DNA from: CAYRIY01 sp964424335
GTDB taxonomy: Bacteria > Bacillota > Limnochordia > DTU080 > RSA5
DNA length: 25,217 bases
NCBI GenBank assembly: GCA_964424335.1
Contig: CAYRIY010000053.1
Location: 1-25,217 of the forward strand
Direction: 5' to 3'
Both the position numbers and the translations under genes were made by a program. Shown here piece by piece: positions 6,338 through 13,547 of this stretch. Under the pieces are notes generated by a model. That model ran no database searches. It was not told the origin of the DNA and saw nothing but the letters and a program-made list of their open reading frames with translations. The stretch's first letter is position 1. Each line of letters begins with the position of its first letter.

Positions 6338-7207
6338 ATGCAATCGACGGCGCTCGATTCAGGTTTGGACGCAAAGTACGCTCGACTCAAATTGATCCTA
6401 AGCGAGCTTGGTGAAGTGATCGTCGCCTTTTCCGGGGGCGTCGACAGCGCCCTGCTGGCGGCCGTCGCCTACGAAACGCTCAAAGATCGCGCGCTTGCCG
6501 TCATCGCTAAGTCCCCTTCACTTCCCTATCGCGAGCTCAAGCTCGCCCAAGAGGTCGCGCAAAAGATCGGCATCGAGCTTCGCGCAGTCGACACATTCGA
6601 ACTCGACAATCCCGAATACGCAAAAAACGACGGCGCCCGCTGCTACTTTTGCAAAGACGAGCTTTTTAGCGCGATTTCCCACGTTAGCGCCGAGACCGGC
6701 ATTCGCTGGATAGCGTATGGAGAGAACCTGGATGACTTGGGCGATTACCGGCCGGGGCGCATCGCCGCCGAGGAGCACGGCGTAAGGGCGCCTTTGCGGG
6801 AGGCCGGGCTGACGAAAGACGACGTACGCCAACTTGCCCGCCGATTGGATCTCCCCGTTTGGGATAAACCGGCGTTCCCCTGTCTTTCATCGCGCTTTCC
6901 GATAGGCACGGCCATCACTGCCGAGCTTTTGAGGCAGGTCGAGGCGTCGGAAGATGCGCTGTGGTCCCTCGGATTTAGGGAATTTCGCGTACGACACCAC
7001 GGAGACGTTGCTCGCATCGAGGTGCCGGAGGCCGAGTTGGCGCGTCTTCTCAGCGTGCGAGACCAGGTGGTGGCCGAGCTTCGTAAAGCTGGCTATCGAT
7101 TTGTATCCATGGACCTTGCCGGGCTAAAGAGCGGCAACCTAAATCCCGTTCAAGTGCCGCTATCGGACAACGGCCCAACGATGAGGCGACCGATCACATT
7201 TTCCTAA
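6338..7207 (+). CDS. larE: LarE, ATP-dependent sacrificial sulfur transferase
   Basis: LarE adenylates and thiolates the LarB product, turning both carboxylates into thiocarboxylates before LarC adds nickel. The PP-loop SGGVDS lies at residues 32-37 of a 289-aa protein, followed by the CYFCKDELF block. Cys182, in FPCLSSRFPIG, corresponds to the cysteine of Lactobacillus LarE (Cys176) that donates its own sulfur. I see no extra cysteines around it of the kind found in iron-sulfur LarE forms, so a sacrificial mechanism is inferred. A GTG at 6326 is in frame, but AGGTGA (6324-6329) is 8 nt before the ATG at 6338, which I chose. The gap to larB is 29 nt. Confidence 0.94.
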   Translation: MQSTALDSGLDAKYARLKLILSELGEVIVAFSGGVDSALLAAVAYETLKDRALAVIAKSPSLPYRELKLAQEVAQKIGIELRAVDTFELDNPEYAKNDGARCYFCKDELFSAISHVSAETGIRWIAYGENLDDLGDYRPGRIAAEEHGVRAPLREAGLTKDDVRQLARRLDLPVWDKPAFPCLSSRFPIGTAITAELLRQVEASEDALWSLGFREFRVRHHGDVARIEVPEAELARLLSVRDQVVAELRKAGYRFVSMDLAGLKSGNLNPVQVPLSDNGPTMRRPITFS

Positions 7208-7228
7208 ATACGGAAAGGGAGCCGAGCG

Positions 7229-9619
7229 ATGCCTAAACTCTCCGCGAGCGAGGTGCGCCGAATTGCCGACCCTCGCCAGTTTACTTTTTCGACGACGGCC
7301 GAAGTCGATTCCCTACACGAGATTGTAGGTCAAGAAAGGGCTGTCCGTGCGCTCAAGTTTGGCTTGGGCATCGACGAAGAGGGTTACAACATTTTTGTCT
7401 CGGGCGCCCAAGGCACTGGAAAAAACACGGCGATTCGAAGGTTTATCGAAAGCTACGCGAAGAGCCTTCCCACACCGCCGGACTGGTGCTATGTACATAA
7501 CTTCCGCGATCCCTACCGGCCCGTGGCCTTGTCGCTGCCGCCGGGGCAAGCAAACGTATTTCGCTCCGACATCGAGTTGTTCGTTGAGTCTGCGAGGCGC
7601 CAGATTCAAGAGGCCTTTGAAAGCGATGAGTACGCAGAGCGACTGGCGGCGATCCGCTCTCACTTTGAAGAAAGCCGTCATCGGACGCTCAGCTCCCTGG
7701 AGCAACTTGCCGCCGCCGCAGGGTACAGCGTGCGCGCCACCCAGATGGGCGTCTTCCTCGTGCCCGTTCGCGGCGGACAGGCCCTCACCGATCAAGAGAT
7801 CGCGGCGATGGCCCCCGAGGAGCGGGAGCGGCTCCGTCAGGCGGGACGGGGGCTCGAGGATCGCCTTCGCGAAGCGCTCAAAGAGATACGAAAAGTAGAG
7901 CGGGAAACAATCGATGAGGCCGCTCGATTTCACCGCGAGGTCGCTCGTTTCGCGATTGGCGGCTTGCTGGACGATCTAAAGGAGAAGTACTCCGGCCAGC
8001 CGGCGGTCGTACAGTACTTGAACGATGTCGAACAAGACATCGTGGAAAACGTCGACGCTTTTCGGGGCGATCAAAGAAACGAGCCTCCGAGCAATGCTCG
8101 ACCCTTCCAGCCGAACGGGCTCATGAAGTATGCGGTCAACGTCGTGGTCGACAACGGCCGATCGGAAGGGGCGCCGGTCGTCTTTGAATCCAATCCCACC
8201 TACTATCACCTGTTCGGCCGGATCGAGAAAGAAGCCTCGATGGGCACCTTGCACACAAATTTCACCCTCATCAAGTCGGGTACCATCCACACGGCGGCAG
8301 GCGGGTTCCTCGTGATGCAGGTCGAGGACTTGCTGCGGAACGCATTCAGTTGGGAAGCTCTGAAGCGAGCGCTAAGAGAGGGCGAGATCGAGCTCGAAGA
8401 GCCCTTCGAAAAGGTCGGCATGCCGACGACAAAGAGCCTGCGCCCGCTTCCGATCCCGCTCAAACTAAAAGTGATCCTGATCGGGACGCCCGCCCATTAC
8501 TCGCTCCTTTATGCATACGATTCGGAGTTTCCCGAGCTTTTCAAGGTGAAGGCGGACTTCGATACGATCATGGATCGCGATGAGGACGGCGTCCGCTCGT
8601 ATGTAGAATTCATCGGCACGCTCTGCCGGGTCGAAGGCCACTGCAACTTCGACCGCACCGCGGTCGCCAAAGTCATCGAGCACGGATCTCGCCTCGCCGA
8701 GCATCAGGATAAGCTTTCGACCAAGTTTTCGAGCATCGCGGACGTGTTGCGGGAAGCCTCGTATTGGGCCAAAGAAGACGGCTCGGACGTCGTCACGGGT
8801 CGCCATGTGGAGCGGGCCTTAAACGAGAAGCACTTCCGCCTCAGCCTGATCGAAGATCGAGTGCAAGAACTGATCCGAGAAGGCACGATCCGCGTCGAAA
8901 CCAAAGGCGAAGCGATCGGCCAGATCAACGGCTTGTCGGTGCTCAGCCTCGGCGACCACTCCTTCGGACGGCCGAGTAAGATCACGTGCTCGGTCTCCGT
9001 GGGGCAAGAAGGCGTCGTCGACATCGAGCGCCAGGTAAAGCTCGGGGGTCCGATCCACAGCAAGGGCATGATGATCTTAACCGGATTTTTGCTGGAGCGC
9101 TTCGGCCAGGAGCATCCGCCGGCGCTCTCGGCCCGCATCGTTTTTGAGCAAAGTTATTCCGGGGTCGACGGGGACAGTGCGTCATGCGCCGAGCTGGTCG
9201 CGCTCCTATCCCGCCTTTCCGAATGCCCGATTCACCAAGGCATCGCGATGACCGGATCAATCAACCAAAAGGGCGAAGTTCAAGCAATTGGCGGCGTAAA
9301 CGAAAAGGTCGAAGGGTACTTTGACGTCTGTAAGGCGCTGGGAATCGACGGCAACCAAGGCGTCGTCATTCCAAGCGCAAACGTCAAGCACTTGATGCTG
9401 CGTGAGGACGTCGTGGAGGCGATCGACCGCGGCGATTTTCACATCTATGCGGTGGACAGCGTCGACGAAGCCATCGAGATCACGATGGGAAAGGCCGCCG
9501 GAGTTGCAGACGCACACGGTCGCTATCCGGCGGATTCGGTCTATGGCCGGGCGCAGGCCGCCCTCAGGGCAATGGCGAAGCGAATGCGCCGTTACGCCCG
9601 GCCAGAGTCGACGGAGTAG
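7229..9619 (+). CDS. Lon-family (S16) AAA-type protease, LonB/LonC-like
   Basis: A 796-aa Lon-like protease with an N-terminal AAA-type region (AAA_32 type) and a C-terminal S16 protease domain, but without the long Lon N-domain. The Ser-Lys dyad is Ser650 (in VDGDSAS) and Lys693 (in GGVNEKVEG); the 43-residue spacing equals that of E. coli Lon (Ser679/Lys722). The Walker A region GAQGTGKNT (residues 59-67) has Asn where Ser/Thr normally follows the Lys, with Thr next. A coiled, Glu/Arg-rich stretch lies at about residues 130-245, and a GGFLVMQVEDLL segment around residue 355 is typical of this subfamily. ATG 7229 follows GGAAAGGGAG. It starts 21 nt after larE and is probably co-transcribed with lar. 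Substrates are unknown. Confidence 0.9.
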   Translation: MPKLSASEVRRIADPRQFTFSTTAEVDSLHEIVGQERAVRALKFGLGIDEEGYNIFVSGAQGTGKNTAIRRFIESYAKSLPTPPDWCYVHNFRDPYRPVALSLPPGQANVFRSDIELFVESARRQIQEAFESDEYAERLAAIRSHFEESRHRTLSSLEQLAAAAGYSVRATQMGVFLVPVRGGQALTDQEIAAMAPEERERLRQAGRGLEDRLREALKEIRKVERETIDEAARFHREVARFAIGGLLDDLKEKYSGQPAVVQYLNDVEQDIVENVDAFRGDQRNEPPSNARPFQPNGLMKYAVNVVVDNGRSEGAPVVFESNPTYYHLFGRIEKEASMGTLHTNFTLIKSGTIHTAAGGFLVMQVEDLLRNAFSWEALKRALREGEIELEEPFEKVGMPTTKSLRPLPIPLKLKVILIGTPAHYSLLYAYDSEFPELFKVKADFDTIMDRDEDGVRSYVEFIGTLCRVEGHCNFDRTAVAKVIEHGSRLAEHQDKLSTKFSSIADVLREASYWAKEDGSDVVTGRHVERALNEKHFRLSLIEDRVQELIREGTIRVETKGEAIGQINGLSVLSLGDHSFGRPSKITCSVSVGQEGVVDIERQVKLGGPIHSKGMMILTGFLLERFGQEHPPALSARIVFEQSYSGVDGDSASCAELVALLSRLSECPIHQGIAMTGSINQKGEVQAIGGVNEKVEGYFDVCKALGIDGNQGVVIPSANVKHLMLREDVVEAIDRGDFHIYAVDSVDEAIEITMGKAAGVADAHGRYPADSVYGRAQAALRAMAKRMRRYARPESTE

Positions 9620-9630
9620 CTCGTGCGTCG

Positions 9631-9659
9631 CGGGTCGACTCCAAGTCCGGTCCGACCCG
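9631..9659. repeat. Inverted repeat between convergent lon-like and DUF420 genes
   Basis: CGGGTCG (9631-9637) and CGACCCG (9653-9659) form a 7-bp stem with a 15-nt loop in the short gap between two convergent genes. There is no T-tract on either strand, so it is at best a weak bidirectional terminator. Confidence 0.3.
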
Positions 9660-9674
9660 GTACGAGGCGCTTGG

Positions 9675-10142
9675 TCAATAGTACGGCCGGAGCATGAAAA
9701 AGACGGCCACACCGGTCACCGAGACGTACAGCCAGATCGGATAGGTCCACCGTGCGATGCGCCGATGGCGCTCGAGTCGCCCTTTCCACCCAAAGAGAAC
9801 GGACGCGATGACCATGGGTACGACGCCGATCGCCAGCGTGAGGTGCGTGAAGAGCACCGTCAAGTAGACGGCGCGGATGAGGCCCTCCCCTCCGAATGGC
9901 GTCGTGCCGTAAAAGATCGTCTTGATCACATACGAAACGAGAAACACGGCGGATGTGACGGCGGCGGCGAACATAAACCGCTTATGCGTGTCGCGCCGCT
10001 TCCGCTTGACGGCAACGATTCCGGAGATGATGAAAATCGCGCTGATCGAGTTGAGCAATGCGTTGAGGCCAGGAAGAACACTTAGGTCGAGCTGCAGTTT
10101 TAGATCGACTCCTTTAACCAACCGTTTAGCTTCCGTCCCCAC
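9675..10142 (-). CDS. DUF420 (YozB-like) integral membrane protein
   Basis: A small polytopic membrane protein of the DUF420 family, about 140-155 aa. Four hydrophobic helices are visible, beginning near LPGLNALLN, VTSAVFLVSYVI, LFTHLTLAIGVV and WTYPIWLYVSV. Conserved histidines sit in DTHKRF, LFTHLTL and ERHRRIA; DUF420 genes often lie near heme-copper oxidase genes and a role in their assembly has been suggested, but the function is not established. The start is uncertain. The longest frame opens with GTG at 10142, which has no convincing ribosome binding site. A perfect AAAGGAG lies inside it at 10109-10115, 11 nt before an in-frame CTG at 10097, so a rare CTG start is possible. Divergent from menC. 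Confidence 0.82.
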   Translation of the reverse strand: MGTEAKRLVKGVDLKLQLDLSVLPGLNALLNSISAIFIISGIVAVKRKRRDTHKRFMFAAAVTSAVFLVSYVIKTIFYGTTPFGGEGLIRAVYLTVLFTHLTLAIGVVPMVIASVLFGWKGRLERHRRIARWTYPIWLYVSVTGVAVFFMLRPYY

Positions 10143-10157
10143 TTGCCGCCCACTAGG

Positions 10158-10210
10158 GCCAGCGATGCTGGCTTGCTTGGATTCTCATCCATTTGTGCCC
10201 GGGCCGGGCA
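10158..10210. repeat. Three small hairpins between DUF420 gene and menC
   Basis: The 117-nt divergent gap holds three consecutive short palindromes: GCCAGC-GAT-GCTGGC (10158-10172), GGAT-TCTC-ATCC (10179-10190) and TGCCCG-GGC-CGGGCA (10196-10210). They could form a structured leader on either strand or be operators. I could not match them to a known riboswitch, and no clear sigma-A promoter is visible in this gap. Confidence 0.35.
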
Positions 10211-10259
10211 TACATGGTCGGGCGGACAATTGGGTGACTCCTTCCGGGCGGAGAGGCTT

Positions 10260-11384
10260 GTGAACACCGTCACAAGCACAGCGGCACGCGTCGAGAAAAT
10301 CGTGATGCGCGAGATCTCGCTCGACCTCATTGAACCGTTCACGACAAGTCGCGGGCAGGAACGCGCACGCCGCCTCATCATCGTCGAGGCGCACGCGGAC
10401 GACGTCATCGGATACGGAGAGGCGTCTCCATTGTCCAGTCCAGTCTACACCGAGGAGACGGCAGAATCAATCTGGCACATGCTTTCGGCACACCTCGTCC
10501 CGCTCGCTCTCGAGTGGTCCGATCCGACTTCCTTTGCCCGTGCGGCCTCCGTTTTTCGCCGGAACACCATGGCTAAAGGGGCGCTCGAAGGCGCCCTTTG
10601 GGACCTTGCCGCAAAAAGGCAGGGCAAGTCGCTCTCCCAACTTTTGGGCGGAAGTCGGCAAAAGGTCGAATCGGGAATCGCAATCGGCATTCCAAGCTCT
10701 CTGGACGCCCTCATCGAGCGTGTCGACCGGGCCTTGAACGAAGGGTACCGGCGGATCAAGATCAAGATTCAGCCGGACTGGGACTATGAACCCATCAAGG
10801 CGATCCGTCAGACCTTTGGCGCGATTTCACTCATGGCCGACGCCAACTCGGCCTACTCCCCGCTCGACCTCGATCGGATCAAGCGCTTGGATCGGTTTGA
10901 CCTCTTAATGATCGAGCAGCCCTTCGACCCTGACAACTACGTCGACCACGCGCGCCTGCAAGCCAAACTCGATACCCCGATCTGCCTCGACGAGAGCCTC
11001 ATCTCCTTTGAGTCGACTCGCCAAGCCCTCGAACTTGGGTGCTGCCGAGTCGTCAACATCAAGATCGGTCGGGTCGGCGGATTGACCGAGGCGCTAAAGA
11101 TTCACCAACTGTGTTGCGAGCGCGGCGTTCCTCTCTGGTGCGGCGGCCTGCTCGAATCGGGCGTCGGCCGCGCCCATAACCTCGCCTTGGCGTCGATGCC
11201 GGGGTTTGCGTTGCCTCCGGACCTTTCGGCCTCCGATCGGTACTACCGGCAAGACGTCGTCGAGCCTAAAGTCAGCCTCACCAGGGGTGGCTGGATCGAG
11301 GTTCCAAAGTCGCCCGGAATCGGGCTCAGCGTAAAGCGCGCGTACCTGGACGAGATCACCGTTCGCTCGCGCCTCAATCCTTAA
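10260..11384 (+). CDS. menC: o-Succinylbenzoate synthase (NSAR/OSBS type)
   Basis: MenC dehydrates SHCHC to o-succinylbenzoate in menaquinone synthesis. It is an enolase-superfamily TIM barrel of 374 aa. The expected catalytic set is present: Lys167-x-Lys169, metal ligands Asp194, Glu219 and Asp244, and Lys268. Their spacing is almost the same as in the Amycolatopsis N-succinylamino acid racemase/OSBS (Lys163, Asp189, Glu214, Asp239, Lys263), so it belongs to that dual-function branch and may also racemise N-succinylamino acids. The GTG at 10260 follows GGAGAGG; the frame is open further upstream to 10143 but that part does not resemble the family. It is separated from the other men genes by the oppositely oriented rtcB, whose 3' end it overlaps by 11 bp. 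Confidence 0.93.
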   Translation: MNTVTSTAARVEKIVMREISLDLIEPFTTSRGQERARRLIIVEAHADDVIGYGEASPLSSPVYTEETAESIWHMLSAHLVPLALEWSDPTSFARAASVFRRNTMAKGALEGALWDLAAKRQGKSLSQLLGGSRQKVESGIAIGIPSSLDALIERVDRALNEGYRRIKIKIQPDWDYEPIKAIRQTFGAISLMADANSAYSPLDLDRIKRLDRFDLLMIEQPFDPDNYVDHARLQAKLDTPICLDESLISFESTRQALELGCCRVVNIKIGRVGGLTEALKIHQLCCERGVPLWCGGLLESGVGRAHNLALASMPGFALPPDLSASDRYYRQDVVEPKVSLTRGGWIEVPKSPGIGLSVKRAYLDEITVRSRLNP

Positions 11385-12660
11385 ACGGGTCGAATTCATC
11401 GGGACCCGCCATCGCAACCCCGATCGGGCGCAGGCGATGGATCACCCGTATCGTATCGCCGTGGGCCGCAAGGACCTCATCCAAGCGTTTGTAAGCCCCG
11501 GGCGCCTCGTCGGCGGCGCCGCCGCGCAGCTCGATCCCCTTGGCTCGGAGTTGCTTACGAACTGCGTCGAAGTCAATCTTGCCTGCCTGCTCTTGGACCC
11601 AAATCTTGCGGAGCCGGGAGTTGCCGCAGCGAGGGCAGGCCTGAGGTTTTTGGGTTTTGGGCGCTTGGACCCAGTCACAATCACGCGTGTTGCACGTCCA
11701 TCGCTGTCTTCGCCTGCCTGCGGCCTCGGACCGGCTCATCACTCTTCCCGCGCCGTGTACCGTGGAAAACAGCGCCGCAGCGCCCTGGGCGGTACCCTCG
11801 AGGATCACCGACTCCTCGCCCATGGTAGCGCCTACAAACCCGCGCTGGCCGGGGAATGCGGGGGTGCATCCCTTGCGGATGACCCACCACGTCTCGCCGT
11901 CGTGCTCCTCTTGCCAAGCGAAGTTGTGGTGGTTGTGCACCGAGTCGACCTCCCTTGCGCCGAGGATGTCCAGCACCGTGTTACATACGATGTCGCGGCC
12001 TGCGTAGGCGTACTTTCCAGCAAGCGTCATGGCGGCGATGTAATCCTGTCCGATCGCCGACCGCACCGGGAAGACGACCGGAGGGCTCATCATCTCGCCC
12101 TCGACGCCGCGGTCTTCGAAACGTCCCCCTTGCGCCAGGGACAAAAAGCCGGAGGCCGTCTTGTGGCCAAATCCCCGAGATCCGAAGTGCACGCCGATCC
12201 ATAACCGGTCGAGCTCGTCAGCGAACAAATCGACGTAATGGTTTCCGGCGCCAACCGTTCCAAGTTGGCTCGCGGCAAGATCGAGCAGTGATCGTTGTGG
12301 TGCGAAGTCCGCGTTTCGGATCTCGTCGAGCACCGGATGATCGACCGGGTCCTTGGTCTTGCGCCCGATGCCAAAGCTGATGCGGCGCACGATCTCATCC
12401 ATGACGCTTGGAACGTCGATGTCCGACGCGTTCAAGTCTGTCAAGACGGCCTTGTTTCCACATCCGATGTCGTAGCCGACGCCTGAAGGACTGATATGCT
12501 CCCGGTAGGCGACGGCGCCGCCGATGGGCTGCGAGTAGCCAAGGTGATTATCCGCGCAAAGGACGGCCCTTGCATCCTCCTCCACGGCCATGCAGTTCTC
12601 GATCTGCTCGATCGTGCGCTCGTCGGCGTGCCCAAAAACCCTCAATCGTTCCAATTGCAA
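11374..12660 (-). CDS. rtcB: RtcB-family RNA ligase with a zinc-ribbon insertion
   Basis: RtcB joins 2',3'-cyclic phosphate (or 3'-phosphate) and 5'-OH RNA ends with GTP and manganese, for tRNA or rRNA repair. The 428-aa protein has the family metal ligands: Cys67 in DIGCGNK, His141 in GAGNHYVDL, His158 in GVHFGSRG and His245 in VHNHHNFAW. His302 in VHGAGRVMSR matches the histidine guanylated in E. coli RtcB (His337). Directly afterwards comes an insertion with Cys323-x4-Cys328 and Cys342-x2-Cys345, which reads like a zinc ribbon and is absent from E. coli RtcB. The C-terminal RVIHRLRPIGVAMAG is normal. ATG 12660 has AGGAGG at good distance. No archease or rtcA is adjacent. Confidence 0.93.
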   Translation of the reverse strand: MQLERLRVFGHADERTIEQIENCMAVEEDARAVLCADNHLGYSQPIGGAVAYREHISPSGVGYDIGCGNKAVLTDLNASDIDVPSVMDEIVRRISFGIGRKTKDPVDHPVLDEIRNADFAPQRSLLDLAASQLGTVGAGNHYVDLFADELDRLWIGVHFGSRGFGHKTASGFLSLAQGGRFEDRGVEGEMMSPPVVFPVRSAIGQDYIAAMTLAGKYAYAGRDIVCNTVLDILGAREVDSVHNHHNFAWQEEHDGETWWVIRKGCTPAFPGQRGFVGATMGEESVILEGTAQGAAALFSTVHGAGRVMSRSEAAGRRRQRWTCNTRDCDWVQAPKTQKPQACPRCGNSRLRKIWVQEQAGKIDFDAVRKQLRAKGIELRGGAADEAPGAYKRLDEVLAAHGDTIRVIHRLRPIGVAMAGPDEFDPFKD

Positions 12661-12693
12661 ACTACCTCCTGCCTTGAGCGCTCCGGGGATCGG

Positions 12694-12710
12694 AATGCAC
12701 TCTGTGCATT
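12694..12710. promoter_or_regulatory. Perfect 7-3-7 palindrome, candidate operator
   Basis: AATGCAC-TCT-GTGCATT is a perfect inverted repeat 34 bp upstream of the rtcB start, in the 257-bp gap between divergent rtcB and tetR. The half-site GTGCATT recurs at 12852-12858, 60 bp before tetR. A second small palindrome, TTAG-T-CTAA (12709-12717), adjoins it. TetR-family proteins often bind palindromes of this size near their own gene, so the neighbouring regulator is a natural candidate; this is inference. The rest of this gap contains no recognisable gene and no clear sigma-A promoter. Confidence 0.5.
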
Positions 12711-12917
12711 AGTCTAACGGAGACGGCGGCGAAACTCGAGCGGTCGCGAAAGCTCCCGTGGCTTTATTTGCTCGATTTGTGCCTCGGCGCTTCGCAGAAA
12801 TCGCCGATTAGGAAGGAGACCGACGCGTCAGTCTAGTATTTATCCGTGGCAGTGCATTTGATTGGACAGTTCATTTCGATTGCCGATCGAGACCGCAGAA
12901 GGATGAAGCGCTAGCAA

Positions 12918-13547
12918 ATGTCACCACGTGTGAAAGCGGACGGCCGCGAACGACCCGAGACCCGCGCGCGCATTTTGGATGCCGCCATTCGAGTCTTTTC
13001 GGACAAGGGTTATTATCAGGCAGCCGTCGACGACATCGTCAAGGACTCTCAGACGTCAAAGGGCTCCTTTTACCACTTCTTCCCCAGCAAGCAGGGGATC
13101 TTTCTCGCGCTCGTCGACTTGCTCAACGATCAATTCGTCGCCAAAGTAGAGCGCGCCATGGCGCAGGAATGCGGCGCACTGCGAAAAGTAGACGCTGCGC
13201 TCTATACGGCGCTCAAGGAGTTTTCCAGCCACCGGAGGATCACCCGCATTCTGTTGGTCGAGGCGGTCGGCCTGGGGCATGCACTGAACGAAAAGCTCTT
13301 TGAGCTCCACACCTCCTTTGCCGGTCTCATCGAGAAACACTTGGACGCCGCGGTCGCAGAGAAAGCGATTGAGCCCATCGACACCAAACTCGTCTCTTAT
13401 GCGTGGCTCGGCGCGATCTACGAAATCGTGTTGCGATGGCTTTACACGGGACGACCCGACCCCCTCGAGGACGCCCTTCCCGAACTCAGGCGCCTGCTCC
13501 TAAACAGCATCGGAGCGCCGGTAGACCGCGAGATGAACCAACCGTGA
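12918..13547 (+). CDS. TetR/AcrR-family transcriptional regulator
   Basis: A 209-aa TetR-type regulator. The N-terminal HTH is clear: TRARILDAAIRVFSDKGYYQ, then VDDIVKDSQTSKGSFYHFFPSK, with the recognition helix around residues 43-53. The C-terminal ligand domain is all-helical and shows no recognisable ligand signature. Its stop (TGA 13545-13547) overlaps the menF GTG, so it is the first gene of the menaquinone operon and is translationally coupled to it. It probably controls its own operon, perhaps through the 12694-12710 palindrome; the ligand could be a pathway intermediate or quinone, but nothing shows which. The ribosome binding site AGAAGGA is rather far (about 13 nt); a three-codon frame (ATG AAG CGC TAG at 12903) lies between them. 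Confidence 0.9.
   Translation: MSPRVKADGRERPETRARILDAAIRVFSDKGYYQAAVDDIVKDSQTSKGSFYHFFPSKQGIFLALVDLLNDQFVAKVERAMAQECGALRKVDAALYTALKEFSSHRRITRILLVEAVGLGHALNEKLFELHTSFAGLIEKHLDAAVAEKAIEPIDTKLVSYAWLGAIYEIVLRWLYTGRPDPLEDALPELRRLLLNSIGAPVDREMNQP

Noticed and set aside
10143..10259. Longer menC start or N-terminal extension
   Set aside because: The frame is open but the upstream residues do not resemble the family, and a good ribosome binding site precedes the GTG at 10260.
10143..10259. Known riboswitch (for example c-di-GMP, cobalamin or T-box) upstream of the DUF420 gene
   Set aside because: I could not find the conserved core motifs of these families; only short hairpins are present.
11437..12204. 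Long plus-strand frame of 255 codons opposite rtcB
   Set aside because: It is the shadow of the strongly conserved rtcB gene in high-GC DNA and has no ribosome binding site.
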